A DNA stretch of 64,000 bases from Lindgomyces ingoldianus. Its lineage: Eukaryota > Ascomycota > Dothideomycetes > Pleosporales > Lindgomycetaceae. Of the stretch, positions 1 to 12,031 are shown piece by piece. Position 1 is the stretch's first letter; the number at the start of each line of letters is the position of its first letter. Under the pieces are notes generated by a model. It ran no database searches. It had not been told where the DNA came from and saw nothing but the letters and a program-made list of their open reading frames with translations. The position numbers and the translations under genes were made by a program. The stretch lies in the NCBI RefSeq assembly GCF_010093535.1, contig NW_022985167.1:33415-97414 (forward strand). The letters are read 5' to 3'.

Positions 1-2948
1 GTAAATTAAAGGAACTATAACAGTTTAATGTAACTTATATAGCAGAGCTAAGATATAATAATAAATTAGCTACACACTATAAATTAGTAACAGTAGACCT
101 AGTAAGAGACTATTAATTAATTTCTATGCATATAAAGCATAAAGCATTATAAAAGAGCAAAGTTAAATGCTAATTACTAATAAGTATTCTAGCCTCTAGT
201 AAGACCTTTACTTTAAGGATAATAAGCTTACTAAATTAATTATTAAAGCTCTTATAATCTTTATCTTTTTTCTAAAGAACTATTATAACATTACTGTAAA
301 AGTTATTAAAGCTAATAATAAGATTACAACAGTAAAACTAAAGGTAGAATGCTAGCTAGCATTACATAGAATAACTGTTAAGCCTTTAGCACTAGATACA
401 TAAGCCTAGAACAGAGGAGCTAAATGCTTAAAAGGTGTAAATAAGAAGAAGTTACAGGCTATGCAACTAGATGCTAACCTACTATAAAACATATAGCCAT
501 ACATCACTAGAGCAGGCGTATACCTATACAATTAGACGCTAAACTATGCTAATAACTAAAAGACACTATACAAGATCTTCTTTACACAAGCAGCTCTAAA
601 TAATAAAGTTATTATATTAATTTAAAAGCTAAGCTTTACATATCTAAAAGCTTATAGCTATAAAGCATTTATAATAACTAATAACACACATTAAAATAAA
701 TCTAAGCTACAAAGGCTAGACCTAAAGGCGTAGATTAGATATCTAGTTAGGTACTAATTATTAAACATCTACTACATATAGATACTACTGCTAGTAAAAG
801 TAATCTGTACACATAATGTTATCTTTAACAAACACTTAATTTTTAGTAGTAAGCCTAAAGACCTAATAGATAACCTTATACATAACATAGTAAAGAAAAT
901 TACTATATATATTAAAATAATTAAGCTTCTAACACCTAGTTATTAGCTAAAGATAAAGTTATTCTATAAAGATAACACTATAAATAATATATTAAATTTT
1001 AATAAAGTAGACCTATTAGGCTACTATTAAGAAAAAAAGATTAGAGATAACTATCTATCTTTTTTAAATACTCTGCTACCTATAACATTGCTTATGCAGT
1101 TAATAGCTAGAGTAGCACTAAAGCTAAGCTAAATAGAGTTGTTAAAGACTATACTATAAGCTGCAGCCTTTATAGCTAGCATAAGATCTAGAAGTGTAGA
1201 AAAGCATAGTAGTAAAACACTAAATAAAGCAGCATTAATAAAGATACTATTTAAAAGAAAGACACCTTATAGAAGCTAGCTACTACCTCTACTATTAACC
1301 TAAAAGCAACTAGAGAAGCACCCTCTATATAAGATAGTTAAGGCAGTAAAAAGAACACACCTAGACAGTTATTAGACAATAAAATTCTAGATAGAGGTCT
1401 AGATAAAGCTAATTAAGGCAGCTAGACAGCAAATCCTAGATTATATGTAGGTGTACACCTACAAGCTTAATAAGCACTATAAATTGCAAAGATATAAAGC
1501 GCAACTAGTAGTCTACAGCAATTAATAGAGAAACATTACTACATAAGATACCTACGCTGCTACTCTAGCAAAACACTTATTTTAAATGCTAATAGTAATA
1601 TCTGCACGCTTTAACCTAGAGCTTTAACAATACAACATAACTAACGCGTTTATACATGTAGCAATTAACCGTAATATCTACATGCAGATGCTAAGAGGCT
1701 ATTAGAAACTAGGTACAATACTAAAGCTTTAAAAAGTACTATATAGCCTATAAATTTCTTTTCTACTCTAGCAACACTATTTTATAATAACTCTTAAAGG
1801 CCTTAGGTTCTTAGCTGTTTTACATAAACCCTACTATATAACTAAAGCTAGAATATTTGTCTTCTTCTACGTAGACAACCTTATTATTGCGCACAGAAAA
1901 GGCTTTAAAGTAAATACACAGCGTGTAGTAGACTAGTTATAAGAGAAGTATACCTTAATAAAAGGCAAGGACCTATAATAGTTTCTAAGAGTTAAGATTA
2001 TTAAAGATTAATAGTAATAAATAATTTAGCTGTTATAGGCCTTATATATTAACAAGATAGCTAGGCTAGCTAACAGAAAGAACCTGCAGCATGCTACACC
2101 TATAAGTAGGATTAAACTTATGCTGCAATCTAGTTTTACAACCTTATTAGAAGTAAATTAATATTAGTAGAAGATTAGATCTCTACTCTTTACAGCAGTT
2201 ACTATAAGACTAGACATCGCCTTTGCTACATCACGCCTCGCACGGTTTCTCACAAATCCCGCATCTGACCATCAGGATGCAGCCAATCAAGTCATCCTGT
2301 ACCTACATGCGACACGGACGTACGCACTCTAATTAGGAGGAGAAGACTACCTTATAGTAGCAAGTAATGTGTTATTTATAAACAACACACTAGATAGGAA
2401 AAGCTCTTAGGGCTATGTTATTTAACTATTTAGCAGATAGATTGCATAGTAAGTAAATAAATAAGATATAGTTACAACATTAACAACAAAAGCAGAATTA
2501 CTTGCACTGTTCTAAGTTGCTAAGGAAGCTATGTTTATAAGAATGCTCCTTAATAAACTGCAAGTTAAGCTGCCTAATTTAACTATTATAATCTAGTGCG
2601 ACAACAAGCAGACAATCTAACTAGTAAACAAAGAGATATCTTAACTTTAAACCAAGCTCTGACATGTCAACATCCATAACCACTGGCTCCGACAGGAAGT
2701 CTCTCAACAAACGATTAAGGTTGTCTATGTCCCCTCCAGCAAGATGCTTGCAGACAGACTCACTAAAGCGCTTCTAGCCAGCAAATGGCCAAGCTTTCTT
2801 CAGCAAATTCGGCTAGTTGACGTCAGGGAGAGGATAGTCAGTCAGGAAGCGGATATGGAAGAGATTGAAGCAAGAATGGAAGCCCTGGAAGCATACTAAG
2901 GTTGCGCAATCGGGAACCAGCTTGAAGCATGTCCAAGCTGAGGGGGTG

Positions 2949-3330
2949 TGTCAGATATGCGCACCTACTGTCAAGACAGGAGGAACGTTTGTCGAAAGCT
3001 GCTACATAGTACGAGCAATAAGCTCGAACAGTATGTTGCAGCATTTTACAGCATTTTGCAGCATTTTGCAGCATGTTGCAGCAAATTGCAGCAAATTGCA
3101 GCATGTTACAGCATTTTGCAGCAAATTGCAGCATGTTGCAAGCTAGTCGCGCATAGGGCTAGTGCGCGAGGGACTCGGATCGGCAGAACAAAAAGCCGAG
3201 CAACACGAGTAGAGCAGAAAAAAGGATCGATAAATCAACACAATCAATACAATCAAGCAATCATCCCATACATCATATCCAAACCCATCATTCATCTCAG
3301 GAAGCCCAGAAACAGTGCTTCAATCTGACA
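2949..3330 (+). repeat. 3' LTR of the Copia element
   Basis: This 382-bp LTR starts TGTCAG and ends CTGACA, a perfect 6-bp inverted terminal pair. It directly follows the purine-rich AGGGGGTG tract after the pol stop codon. A second, inverted copy lies at 8058-8407. It has normal GC content, unlike the internal region. An internal decamer tandem repeat varies in number between the two copies. Confidence 0.88.
3030..3135 (+). repeat. decamer minisatellite inside the LTR
   Basis: About ten to eleven tandem units of 10 bp share the core TGCAGCA, with variable A/T positions (for example TTTTGCAGCA and AATTGCAGCA). The inverted LTR at 8058-8407 carries the same array with about eight units, which accounts for most of the 32-bp length difference between the two LTRs. 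Confidence 0.85.
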
Positions 3331-4852
3331 ATAGTAATAAGCTAACTACTCTTAAAAACTTTATTATGTAAGTAATAACTTATAATAACTATTATAAAAA
3401 GCGTAAAAGAGAGGGGGAAAAAAAAAAACTTTTTAAAGACTAGAGTTTATTTCTAAAAAGAAAAAGCTTTTATAATATAATAAAAAACTAATAGACCTTA
3501 GTTATGTAAAGCATATATAAAGCTCTTTTTTAAAAAAGAACTAAGTTCTAGGACATAATAGGCTGCCTTTAATAAAGAAATAATAAAAGTAGCTAGAGGA
3601 TAAGGCCTATCTAAACTATAAAAAAGTAAGACATTTCTGCTAAAATTACCTAGACTTTTAAAAAGAGAAGAATAAAAATACTACTATAATAATAAAAGCT
3701 ATTACTGCTAAATACAGCCTTATAAATAAAAAATATTAAAAAAACTAGATAATAGATTTTACTAGTAATGCAAAGAAAACTATTTTTTTAAATAACTACT
3801 TTAAAGCATATTAGAAAGTAGCTATTTAAGACTTTAGTAGCCTAGATACAGTGTTGCAGAACTTTATAATTTTTAAAAAATATAAAGAAAAAACTTAGAT
3901 CTAAAGATACATTATAAATATTTAAAAAAAAAAATAGTTTTCTTTCTAAGACTAAACTCCTAGCACTTTAGTAAAAGAACTCTCTAAGCAGTTCTAAGAA
4001 TGTAAATGCTAGAAGTGCAGCTTATAGCATAACTACCTAAGCTATTACATAGTTATGCTCTACTAGATAAATATTAGTAATAATTACTTTACTTTTAATA
4101 TTATATAATAAGTAGCTAAAGTTAAATATAATATTATAGATAATAAAAAATAATAGTAGTTCTTTATTAAGATCTAAGACTAGAAACTAGAAGGACTAGG
4201 CAGACCTGCTAGGTTTAAAGTTTTAAAGCTAGTACTTAGAAAACCTAAGACACTACTTTTAAGCCTTATAATTAGTAGAAAGGCTTTAGTAATGCAGCAA
4301 AGCTACAGCTAGTGCGTACTTTACAGAAATAACACTTATAGCACTAATAATTACTAATAAAAAGAACACCCTGTACAGATAGTACAAATGTAAGAATACC
4401 TCTAGTAGACTTAAAAGAGCTCTTTTAATACTTTACATAGACCTAATAATTATCTATACCCTTAGTACTAGTGCACACAACGCTACTGTGTTAAGCACTA
4501 GAACAACAAACATTAAGCAGGATAGTAGCCTACATAGGAGAAGAACCACAATAGATGCCTATAGCAGGGAATAGCCTTAGCTTATAAAGTTATAAACTGC
4601 TATACTTATTAAACAGCCTCTCTTTATAAGCAGAAGAGATAGGTAAGCTGTAAAAAATAAAATAATTATAAGTTCTATTACTTTTAGTAAAAAGTAGTAA
4701 AAAAGAAAGATTATCTAACAACTTATTCCTTTATAGAAGACTATAAATGTAAAGCACTTAACTACTGCAATAAAAACTACTAGACCTATAAAAAAAAAGA
4801 AATAAATTTAATAATAACTTATAAGACATTAACTTATATTCTTTTTTAGATA

Positions 4853-4915
4853 ACGTACCTAACGGGTTGGCCGGCCACACAGGTTGGCCGGCCACTTTTG
4901 CTAAGCCCCTACCAC
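4853..4915 (+). repeat. Fot1 left terminal inverted repeat
   Basis: This repeat begins ACGTACCTAACGGG and contains two tandem copies of GGTTGGCCGGCCAC. It matches the reverse complement of 6654-6716 over about 49 bp with one mismatch; the match extends to about 63 bp with further C/T differences of the RIP type. Confidence 0.9.
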
Positions 4916-6653
4916 ACTCTACCTATCTACATAATGCCTTAATAACAACACTAGATTAAATCTTCTAAAGAATGTTAAATACAGCTTACTCTTTAGGCTC
5001 TTAAATAAGACTTAAAACTCTCCTTATAACACGCTGCAGCTATCTATAATGTCTCTTACACAACACTAAGCAATTAACGCGCTAGACAGCCTTTAGAAGC
5101 AGAATGCTAGCTTAAATTAAGAAATCTAACTAAGCTTAAAAAGAAAGTAGTTGTTAAGTACATACTTAAGCTTATTACACGCAGATTTCTCTCTAGGCTT
5201 ATAGCTATAGCTAATATAGCTAATTCCTTGCGCGCAGAGCGCAATCTAGGCTAGGTTAGCTTAAACTAGCCTAGTATGTAGGTTAAGCACTGCCCTAAGT
5301 TTATAATAAAGTTTAATTATAAGTATAATTATAAGAGAGTGCTTTATAAGAATCTAGAGGTTATCTAGAGCTAGTTTTGCCTAGTAGCTAACATAAAAGC
5401 TAAGTACAGTATCTAGAATAAAGACACATATAACTTTAACAAGTTAAGCTTTATAATAGGCTAGATATTAACTAGAGCAGTTGTTATAGCTTTAAAAAAA
5501 TAAGGATAGCTAAAGGCAATATAGTAAGGTAATAAAGAGTAGATAATAGTTATCTAAGGCATTAACATAATAAAGTAGGCTATTCTACCTTTTATTATCT
5601 TTAAGAGCTGCTATTACCTCTTTGCCTAGTACAAGAAGGAGAATTTGCCTTAGAACTAGGTTATTATAGTCTCTAAGAACAGCTAGATAATAAATAAGCT
5701 TAGGCTATAGTAGTTAAAGCACTTTAATAAGCATATAAAAAAAGAGTTATAGGCGCTTATTAGCTTTTTATTATTAATAGCTATAAAAGCTATAACTTGC
5801 TTAATTTCTAGCAGTACTATAAGAAGAATAAGATTATTACTATTTATATGCTTTTACACTTATTACACTTCTTACAGCCTCTTAATGTAGGTTGTTTTGC
5901 CCTTTTAAAGAAAGTATATAAGCGCTAAGCTAAAGATCTTATGCGTAACTAAATTACTTATATTATAAAACTTAAGTTCTTACTATGCTTTATACACGCC
6001 TATAATGCAGTAATTACTTCTAGTAATATCTAAGAAGGGTTTTAAGGCACTAGTTTAGTCCTATTTAACCTAGAATAGGTTAAAATAGCCCTTAATGTCT
6101 AGTTGTGTACTCTATTACTACTACTGCCTATTAATAACAAGCTCTAGCAGTTATAAACCCTAAGTAATACTTTTAAATTTAGGTTGTAATTAATGCTTGT
6201 AAAGGTAAAAATTTAAAGGCATGTAGATAGCTTACTAATGTTTATAGTAAAGGCCTTTAAGAAAGTTTTAAAAGGGGCATTAATTATTGCGCATAAGCTA
6301 GTGTTAGCGTAAAAGAAGATTACAGAGCTTTAAGCAGTAAATAAGGCTGCCATGCAACATAGATTACATAAAAGAAAGCAGATTTAGGCAGAAGAGACCT
6401 TAATAGTTAAGAATAAGGCTTGTTTAACTGCTCTAAAGGAGTTTAGAGCGCGTAGTAATAGAAAGAAGCTAAAGACGCAGGTGCGCGCTAAAGAAGGTAA
6501 GCTAAGTTAAAGGCAATGTAGGCAGTGTAATTAGACTAGGCATAACTTACATACATGTAAGAAAGTATTAGAAGTAGACTTTAAATAATATCTTGTGTTG
6601 TATTGCTTTATACAGGGCTAAAGTGGGCAGTTTTGCGCTAGAATAGGGTGGTT

Positions 6654-6716
6654 TTGGTGGGGGCTTGGCAAAAGTGGCCGGCCAACCCGTGTGGCCGGCC
6701 AACCCGTTAGGTACGT
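6654..6716 (-). repeat. Fot1 right terminal inverted repeat
   Basis: This is the reverse-complement partner of 4853-4915 and ends CCCGTTAGGTACGT immediately before TA. It keeps cytosines where the left copy has thymines, so the right end is the less mutated one. Confidence 0.9.
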
Positions 6717-8057
6717 TAAAGAAGTTTTTTATAATATATTAGCTCTAGTTGCAGTAAGACAAAGGGCAGGACACAGCCTAACTACCACCTTTACGTATAA
6801 GAGACAGTTAGGGCTAGCTCTTATAGACAGCAGATGCACCTTTACTGTAGTAGATAAAGACTAGGTAAAATAATAAAACATTTTATTTTAAATTAAAATA
6901 AACTTATTTAAGGTAACTCTAGCTAACGCATTCTTAATAAAATATAGTAAGAAATAAATTAACCTAGAAACATATAAGAAAGACTTTAAAACTCTAAATA
7001 TAAAAAATTAGAGATTTATAAACATACTCTTACTAGAAGGCAAGTATAATGTAATTTTAGAGTATAATTAGCTTAAAAAGCATAACTTTATAATTAACTA
7101 GAGAATAATAACTATAGAAACCTCTAAGAATCACGCACACATAACCTAGTTAGCATGCTATAATAACTAATATTTAGTTTATAAATAAGTAAAATAAAGT
7201 AGCAGCTATTACTCTAAAAAAAAGAAACTTTAGAAATTCCCCTACTAAGAACCTAAAGTATAAGTAATAAGAATAATAAAGAAAAAGCTTAAGAAGGTCT
7301 CTTATAAAAAAATTAAAGCTAATAAAGATGTAGATTAGATTAAGATTTTTAAAATTTAAAAAAAAAAGCATCTCTACTAAATATAAAGACTATAAAGATA
7401 TGTTTAAAACGCTAGATAACCTAAAAGAATTACTACTACACTAGCCTTAGAACTATACTATTAACTTAGTAAAAAACTATAACTTAAAAACCTACAGGCT
7501 TTGTCCTTTAATAAAGGCATAGAAAAAGGCCTTGCAAGAGTATGTTAACTAGATGCTAGCCTAAGGCTATATCTAGAAAAGCTACAGCCTAGTTGCTTTA
7601 GCAGTAGTTTTTATAAAAAAAAAAAAAGATCTGTGTTTATTAAGATTATAAAACTTTAAATAATAACATAATCTAAACTAGTTTCTTTTACTAATTATAT
7701 AAGACATTATAAACTAACTAAAAAGAACTTAATACTTTATAAAGTTTAACATACAAGATAGATTTAATAAAATAAGAATAAATAAAAAAAATAAGTAGCT
7801 TATAGTGTTTAGAACTTTATAAAGGCTTTATAAACTATTAGTAATGCTGTTTAGCTTAACAAATGCTTTAGTAACATTTTAGTAAATTATTAACACAGCT
7901 TTTAATCTATATCTTAACATCTTTACCTTAGTATACCTAGATAATGTCCTTATCTACTTAAAAGATAGCCTAGAAGACTATGTATAAAAAGTATAAAAAG
8001 TTTTAAAAAAGCTAAAAAAGTATAGACTTTATCTATAGCTCTCTAAATGTAAATTCT

Positions 8058-8407
8058 TGTTAGATTAAAGCACTGTTTCTAGGCTTCCTAAGATGAATGA
8101 TGGGTTTAGATATGATGTATGGGATGATGATTGATTGTATTGATTTATCAATCCTTTTTCTGCTCTACTCGTGTTGCTCGGCTTTTGTTTTTCCGATCCG
8201 AGTCCCTCGCGCACTAGCCCTATGCGCGACCAGCTTGCAACATGCTGCAATTTGCTGCAAAATGCTGTAACATGCTGCAAAATGCTGCAAAATGCTGCAA
8301 AATGCTGCAATTTGCAGCAACATACTGTTCGAGCTTATTGCTTGTACTATGTAGCAGCTTTCGTCAAACGTTCCTCCTGTCTTAACAGTAGGTGCGCATA
8401 TCTAACA
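8058..8407 (-). repeat. solo LTR, same family as 2949-3330, inverted
   Basis: The minus strand reads TGTTAGATATGCGCACC at its start and ends CTAACA, matching the LTR at 2949-3330. It includes the decamer minisatellite (8235-8325, fewer units). GC content is normal except for single C-to-T changes, for example in the terminal hexamers. The five bases on each side do not match, so no target duplication is visible. Left of it is a plus-strand Gypsy RT cut off mid-domain; right of it is a minus-strand Copia RT cut off mid-domain. Confidence 0.88.
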
Positions 8408-11400
8408 TGTCTATTTATAAGCTAGTAATACTAAAGGTGTGCTTTTATTTATTAGTAATTAAAAGGTAGGAGTTGTACAAAGAGATGTGTATACACAGCT
8501 TTTCTTTATAGTAGTTATAGTATGTTTTAAACTAATACAGTTCTAATTTAGTAGCTTTATATAAGAGTTATACAACCTAGAGTATTATATTTAGTAGAAA
8601 GCTCTAGCGCATTTTTTTTAGTAGCTTTATGTACAGTGTGTGCATAAGCTTATCTATTAATTAGATGTATGCTTATGTAATATTACACAGTTTAAAATGC
8701 ATTTTATATATAGCTTTTAGGCTTACTCTTATAGCTAGAAGTAGTCTCTAGCTTATCCTCTAAATAGTTAGTAACTAGGTAAGAATTTCTTTCTTTTTTT
8801 TATCTAAGTAGCTAGTAAACACTAGGCAGGATTTTTTATACAGTTAGGTTGTTTTGCCTTTTACTTTTTATATAAAGTAAAAGTTAAAAATCTAACTTTT
8901 ATGCCTTATTAAGTTGTACACTATAACTTTAAAAGTGCTGTTAGTAATTAGAGTGTCTATCTCTATGCAGTTTAATTTCTTAAATAGTTTTTTAAGTATA
9001 GTAATTATACTATTTATATAAAGCTTAATAAATAAGGCCTAATTATCTTTCTTCTTCTAGGTTAGAAATACCTAGTCTAGACTTTGTGCAGGTTTCCTTT
9101 ACCTTTTACTTCTCTTAGTGTCTATATTTTCCCTTTGCACTAGTGCAGCATTGCTATTCTAAGGGGCTTAGTCTATAGTAGGCTTTAGTTCTGCCTTTAC
9201 AGCATTTCTATAAGGCTATTCTCTTTTCCTCTTCTTTAGAGGATTCTTTTATATAGGGATTAGTTTATCTAGGTTATTTGTTGCAGGTAAGTTATCTTTT
9301 TTTAATTTTTATAGTACAGTTTAACCTGTGTACATTAAAGCTTTAGTAGGCTATTCTCTCTCTTAATAATAATGTCTCTTCCTTTAATACTCTTAATCTT
9401 GTATAGGCTAGTCTAGTCTTCTTTCTTCCTCTATGCTATAATCTCTAAGCTAAGAAGGAAGTTAAGAACTTTATGTGTTATAAAGCTATTATAAGTGTTA
9501 ATTATATAATTAATGTTTACTTTTATATAGTCTTTTTAAAGTATCTTTATTACTTTTTATACAGCGCTTGCTTGTGTAATAATGTTTAGTAATAGTAAAA
9601 AGTTTAAGTTAATTCTTAGGTATGCCCTAAAAACTAGTAGTGTAGGTACTAGACTGTGCAGGCTAGCTGTGTTGTTTAGAGCCTTAACTGCTATCTATAG
9701 AATAGCCTTATTATCTGTATAGTTACCTAGCTTAGTCTTTAGGATGTTAAACACTTATTAGAGAGGTGTATGCGCGCGCTTAACTTTTCTAACTACCTAA
9801 TGTGCTTCTACAAGCATCTGCCTACATGTAGCTTCTATAATTTTTATATAAGCTTAAAAATTCTTTAAAGTAAAGTTTATACTAGGGTTATACATAATGT
9901 AGTCTAAAGGTCTTTAATAGGTATTAATCTAGCATTTACATAGTGCATCCTAGGTATCTTATGTAGACATAGATTTTAGAAATATAGTAGCCTAAAATAA
10001 TGTATTTATATTAATAACATGTAGAACATTTTTATTATTAATTTATACAACATTAATAATAACTTTATAGTTAAAGTAAGTGTTATTTTTAATTATAAAC
10101 TTAAATTTTTATAGGGCCTAGTTATATAATTAGCAGAGGTAGCAGAACTTCTTAATCTCTTCTAGCACTGCAGCATTAATGTTGTAGCTAGCGCTAGTTA
10201 GCATCTTCTAGGGTTTCTTTATATAGAGGTGTCTAAATTAGCAGTAGAGGCAGTAGAGTTTTAATTTAGTAAAAAAAAACATAAATTCTTTCTTACTTAT
10301 ATTAAAAAAAAAAGTGTTCTTATTTTTATATAATAAGGACAGTAGTTTTGTTTTTATGTAGAATAACATTTAAAATATTATTAAAGTATACCCTAAGTTA
10401 GTTAGCATCTGCTAGTAATAGCAAAAATAGTGTTAAAGTCTTTAAAATGTAGTATATAACTAGACTAATTAAGTTCTAGATTTATATAGTACTAATTAAT
10501 CTCTTTAGTGTCTAGCTTTTAAAGCTAATATCTATTTAGCTAGATGTCTAATTAATTTCTATACATAAGTTCTCTTATACATACGCTTTAAGTTAAGACT
10601 TACTAATAGTAGAGATCTTTACTACACCTATGTCTTATAGTTTGCCTTAGTATACTATATAGTATTAGTTATTAAGAATAAACTGCTTAGCATACTTCTT
10701 AGGTTTAATGCTATAGATGTTCTCTTCTGTTGCATAGTGTAGATAAGTAGCAGAGGTAAGGTAGTTAATAGCTTTTTTAGCATCTTTACTTTTTTATTTT
10801 ATTTCCTCTGCATTATGCAAATTATTTTTTTTCTTAGAGTAACTTTTAAAGTCTTAGATGTATAAGATAATAGCTTTACATAATAAAGTCTTATTATAAA
10901 AATCTTTATATAAGGTAATGTACTAGTTCTTTACTTACATATAGTTATTATAAGAGTAGTTTAATAACTAACTTTTTTTATAGTAGACAAAGCACTTCTT
11001 TATCTACGTGCAGTTGTCTCTAGATTATAGCCTAAACCTAGATAAAGATCTATGTTGTCTTTTTTTACGCAGAGGGAAGCTTTTTTTTATTGTGCAGAGT
11101 TATATTAGCAGTTTATGTAGTATGTATTAGGCAGTTCCTAGAGGTATTAGTTTACCCTTTAGTTTATAGTAACTTAAAGTAATGCTTATAAGTTACTAAA
11201 TAAAGCTTTCTATAAAGGCTTAATAGTAAACATAGCATGTTCTTGTTCTAGTTGTCTTTAATAAGCTTGTATAATAGCAGTGTGCAGTAGAACATCTTTT
11301 TAGAATTTTATTTTTAGTGCTTTTTATGCAAGTGTAAGCTTATTAATTATTATTTTAAAAACTTTATATAAACTTTTATTAAAGTTTTTTTATTAGCATT

Positions 11401-12031
11401 ATATAAAAGTTATTATTATCTAGTCTGTCTAGTACTAGCTATAGTTTATATTAGTGTTAAAGTAACTACTTAAGGTGTTATACAAATGCTTCTAGTTATG
11501 TCTAGAGCCTATGTTATACATATAGTACATATTTACCTAACTTTTTAAGATATTTAGAAAGATGTCTGTGTACTAAGTTTTCTAGATATCTAGCTATTAA
11601 TATAAATTAATAAAGATTTTTATTTTATTTATAAAGATGTTATATAGTAAACTTATATAGTTATTATTCTTTTTTTATACTTTTTAAAATTATATAATTT
11701 TATTTACTAAGAGTTTTTCTTTAGCAGTTTTTTTTTAAGGTAGAAGTTTATATAGGTTGTAATGTAGTATAGATTATACAGGTAGTATTAGTAGTGCATA
11801 CACTACTGCAGGCAGTAGTGTGTATAATTAAGAGTGTAGAGCAGGCGTTAGGTAGAGTAGCATGTATTGTTTATACAGTAATTAGTGTAGTGCTAGCTAA
11901 AGTGTAAGGCTGAGATGGTGCTTACGTGCGACAGGTATATATACTATTCTGTACGCAATAATTAACTGTTAGTTAATTATTTGCACCTTTTTAGTTGTAT
12001 TAGCGTAGTGGTACAGAGCTCTGTCCTTACA
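8408..12031 (-). mobile_element. second Ty1/Copia retrotransposon, 5' part, RIP-degraded
   Basis: Reading the minus strand from right to left gives a candidate 5' LTR (12,031-11,758) and a gag-like region (about 11,200-10,350). An integrase C-terminal half follows (about 9950-9400), with VKALNNTASLHSLVPTLL, TLLVFRAYLRI and VKRAHTPLQQ. The start of reverse transcriptase (about 8650-8408) has FKTYYNYYKEKL, YNSYLLIT and a final SLQID, where related elements continue into the TDDT block. Integrase before RT indicates Copia order. RT is cut off exactly where the solo LTR at 8407 begins. Almost every Trp and Gln codon is a stop. It is probably a different family from the element at 1-3330. Confidence 0.7.
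11758..12031 (-). repeat. candidate 5' LTR of the second Copia element
   Basis: The minus strand starts TGTAAGGACAGAG and ends ACATTACA, giving a TG...CA block of 274 bp. It contains a TATATATA-type promoter motif near 11,940 and a 12-bp palindrome (ACAGAGCTCTGT, 12,013-12,024). It lies upstream of the gag-like region in the expected place. No second copy is visible in the window to prove the boundaries, and no clear primer-binding site follows. Confidence 0.35.

Larger units (their letters stand above)
1..3330 (+). mobile_element. Ty1/Copia retrotransposon, 3' part, RIP-degraded
   Basis: This is the 3' portion of a Copia element; its 5' end lies before the window. Conceptual translation ignoring stops shows, in order, an integrase-end/linker region (about 480-1400), reverse transcriptase (about 1480-2000, with a degraded 'NAFIHVAINR' stretch and an FFYVDN catalytic box where YVDD is expected) and RNase H (about 2330-2880, with TKAELLAL and ADRLTKAL). 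Integrase-before-RT order is the Copia arrangement. The pol frame ends in a clean stop near 2900, followed by a purine-rich tract and the 3' LTR. Most Trp and Gln codons have become TAG or TAA, the pattern expected of RIP. Two tracts (about 2221-2330 and 2650-3330) keep normal GC content. The element cannot be active. Confidence 0.9.
4853..6716 (+). mobile_element. Fot1/pogo-type (Tc1-mariner superfamily) DNA transposon
   Basis: A complete 1,864-bp element is bounded by long terminal inverted repeats and flanked by TA dinucleotides (4851-4852 and 6717-6718), the Tc1/mariner target duplication. Length and ends fit Fot1. The interior encodes a degraded plus-strand transposase. Recognisable stretches include LPFIIFK, LKHFNKHIKKEL, the segment aligned to the DGHxSH block near 5750, the leucine-rich block near 5860 aligned to the pogo PPHSSHLLQPLDVGCF motif, and LKKAYG-like sequence. 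Many TAA and TAG codons interrupt it, so it is not autonomous. It sits between gag and protease of the surrounding Gypsy element and so inserted later. Confidence 0.9.
3331..8057 (+). mobile_element. Ty3/Gypsy retrotransposon fragment, RIP-degraded
   Basis: Stop-ridden frames on the plus strand resemble a Gypsy gag-pol. A gag zinc-knuckle-like stretch (YCNKNY then lysine-rich) lies near 4750, just before the inserted Fot1 element. A protease/linker region follows at about 6750-7150 (a LKKHNFIIN stretch). Reverse transcriptase runs at about 7500-8057, with EYVNQMLAQGYI and VFIKKKK reading Gln for stop codons, then YLDNVLIYLKDSLEDYV and LYLQLSKCKF, the Gypsy YLDD-box and LSKCEF landmarks. The coding similarity stops abruptly at 8057, where the solo LTR begins. 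I found no Gypsy LTR or end. The element is interrupted at 4853-6716. Confidence 0.8.

Noticed and set aside
3000..3140. A short-spaced repeated array that might be taken for CRISPR
   Set aside because: The units are contiguous 10-mers without unique spacers, inside a retrotransposon LTR of a eukaryote.
2838..3328. Overlapping open frames on both strands through the LTR (93-126 codons)
   Set aside because: They arise from the decamer minisatellite, which lacks stops in several frames; the products are low-complexity Cys/Gln/His repeats.
12008..12025. A possible plus-strand tRNA primer-binding site (TGGTACAGAGC)
   Set aside because: It lacks the exact match to the usual TGGTATCAGAGC, and the neighbouring coding remnants run on the minus strand, so it is more likely the start of a minus-strand LTR.
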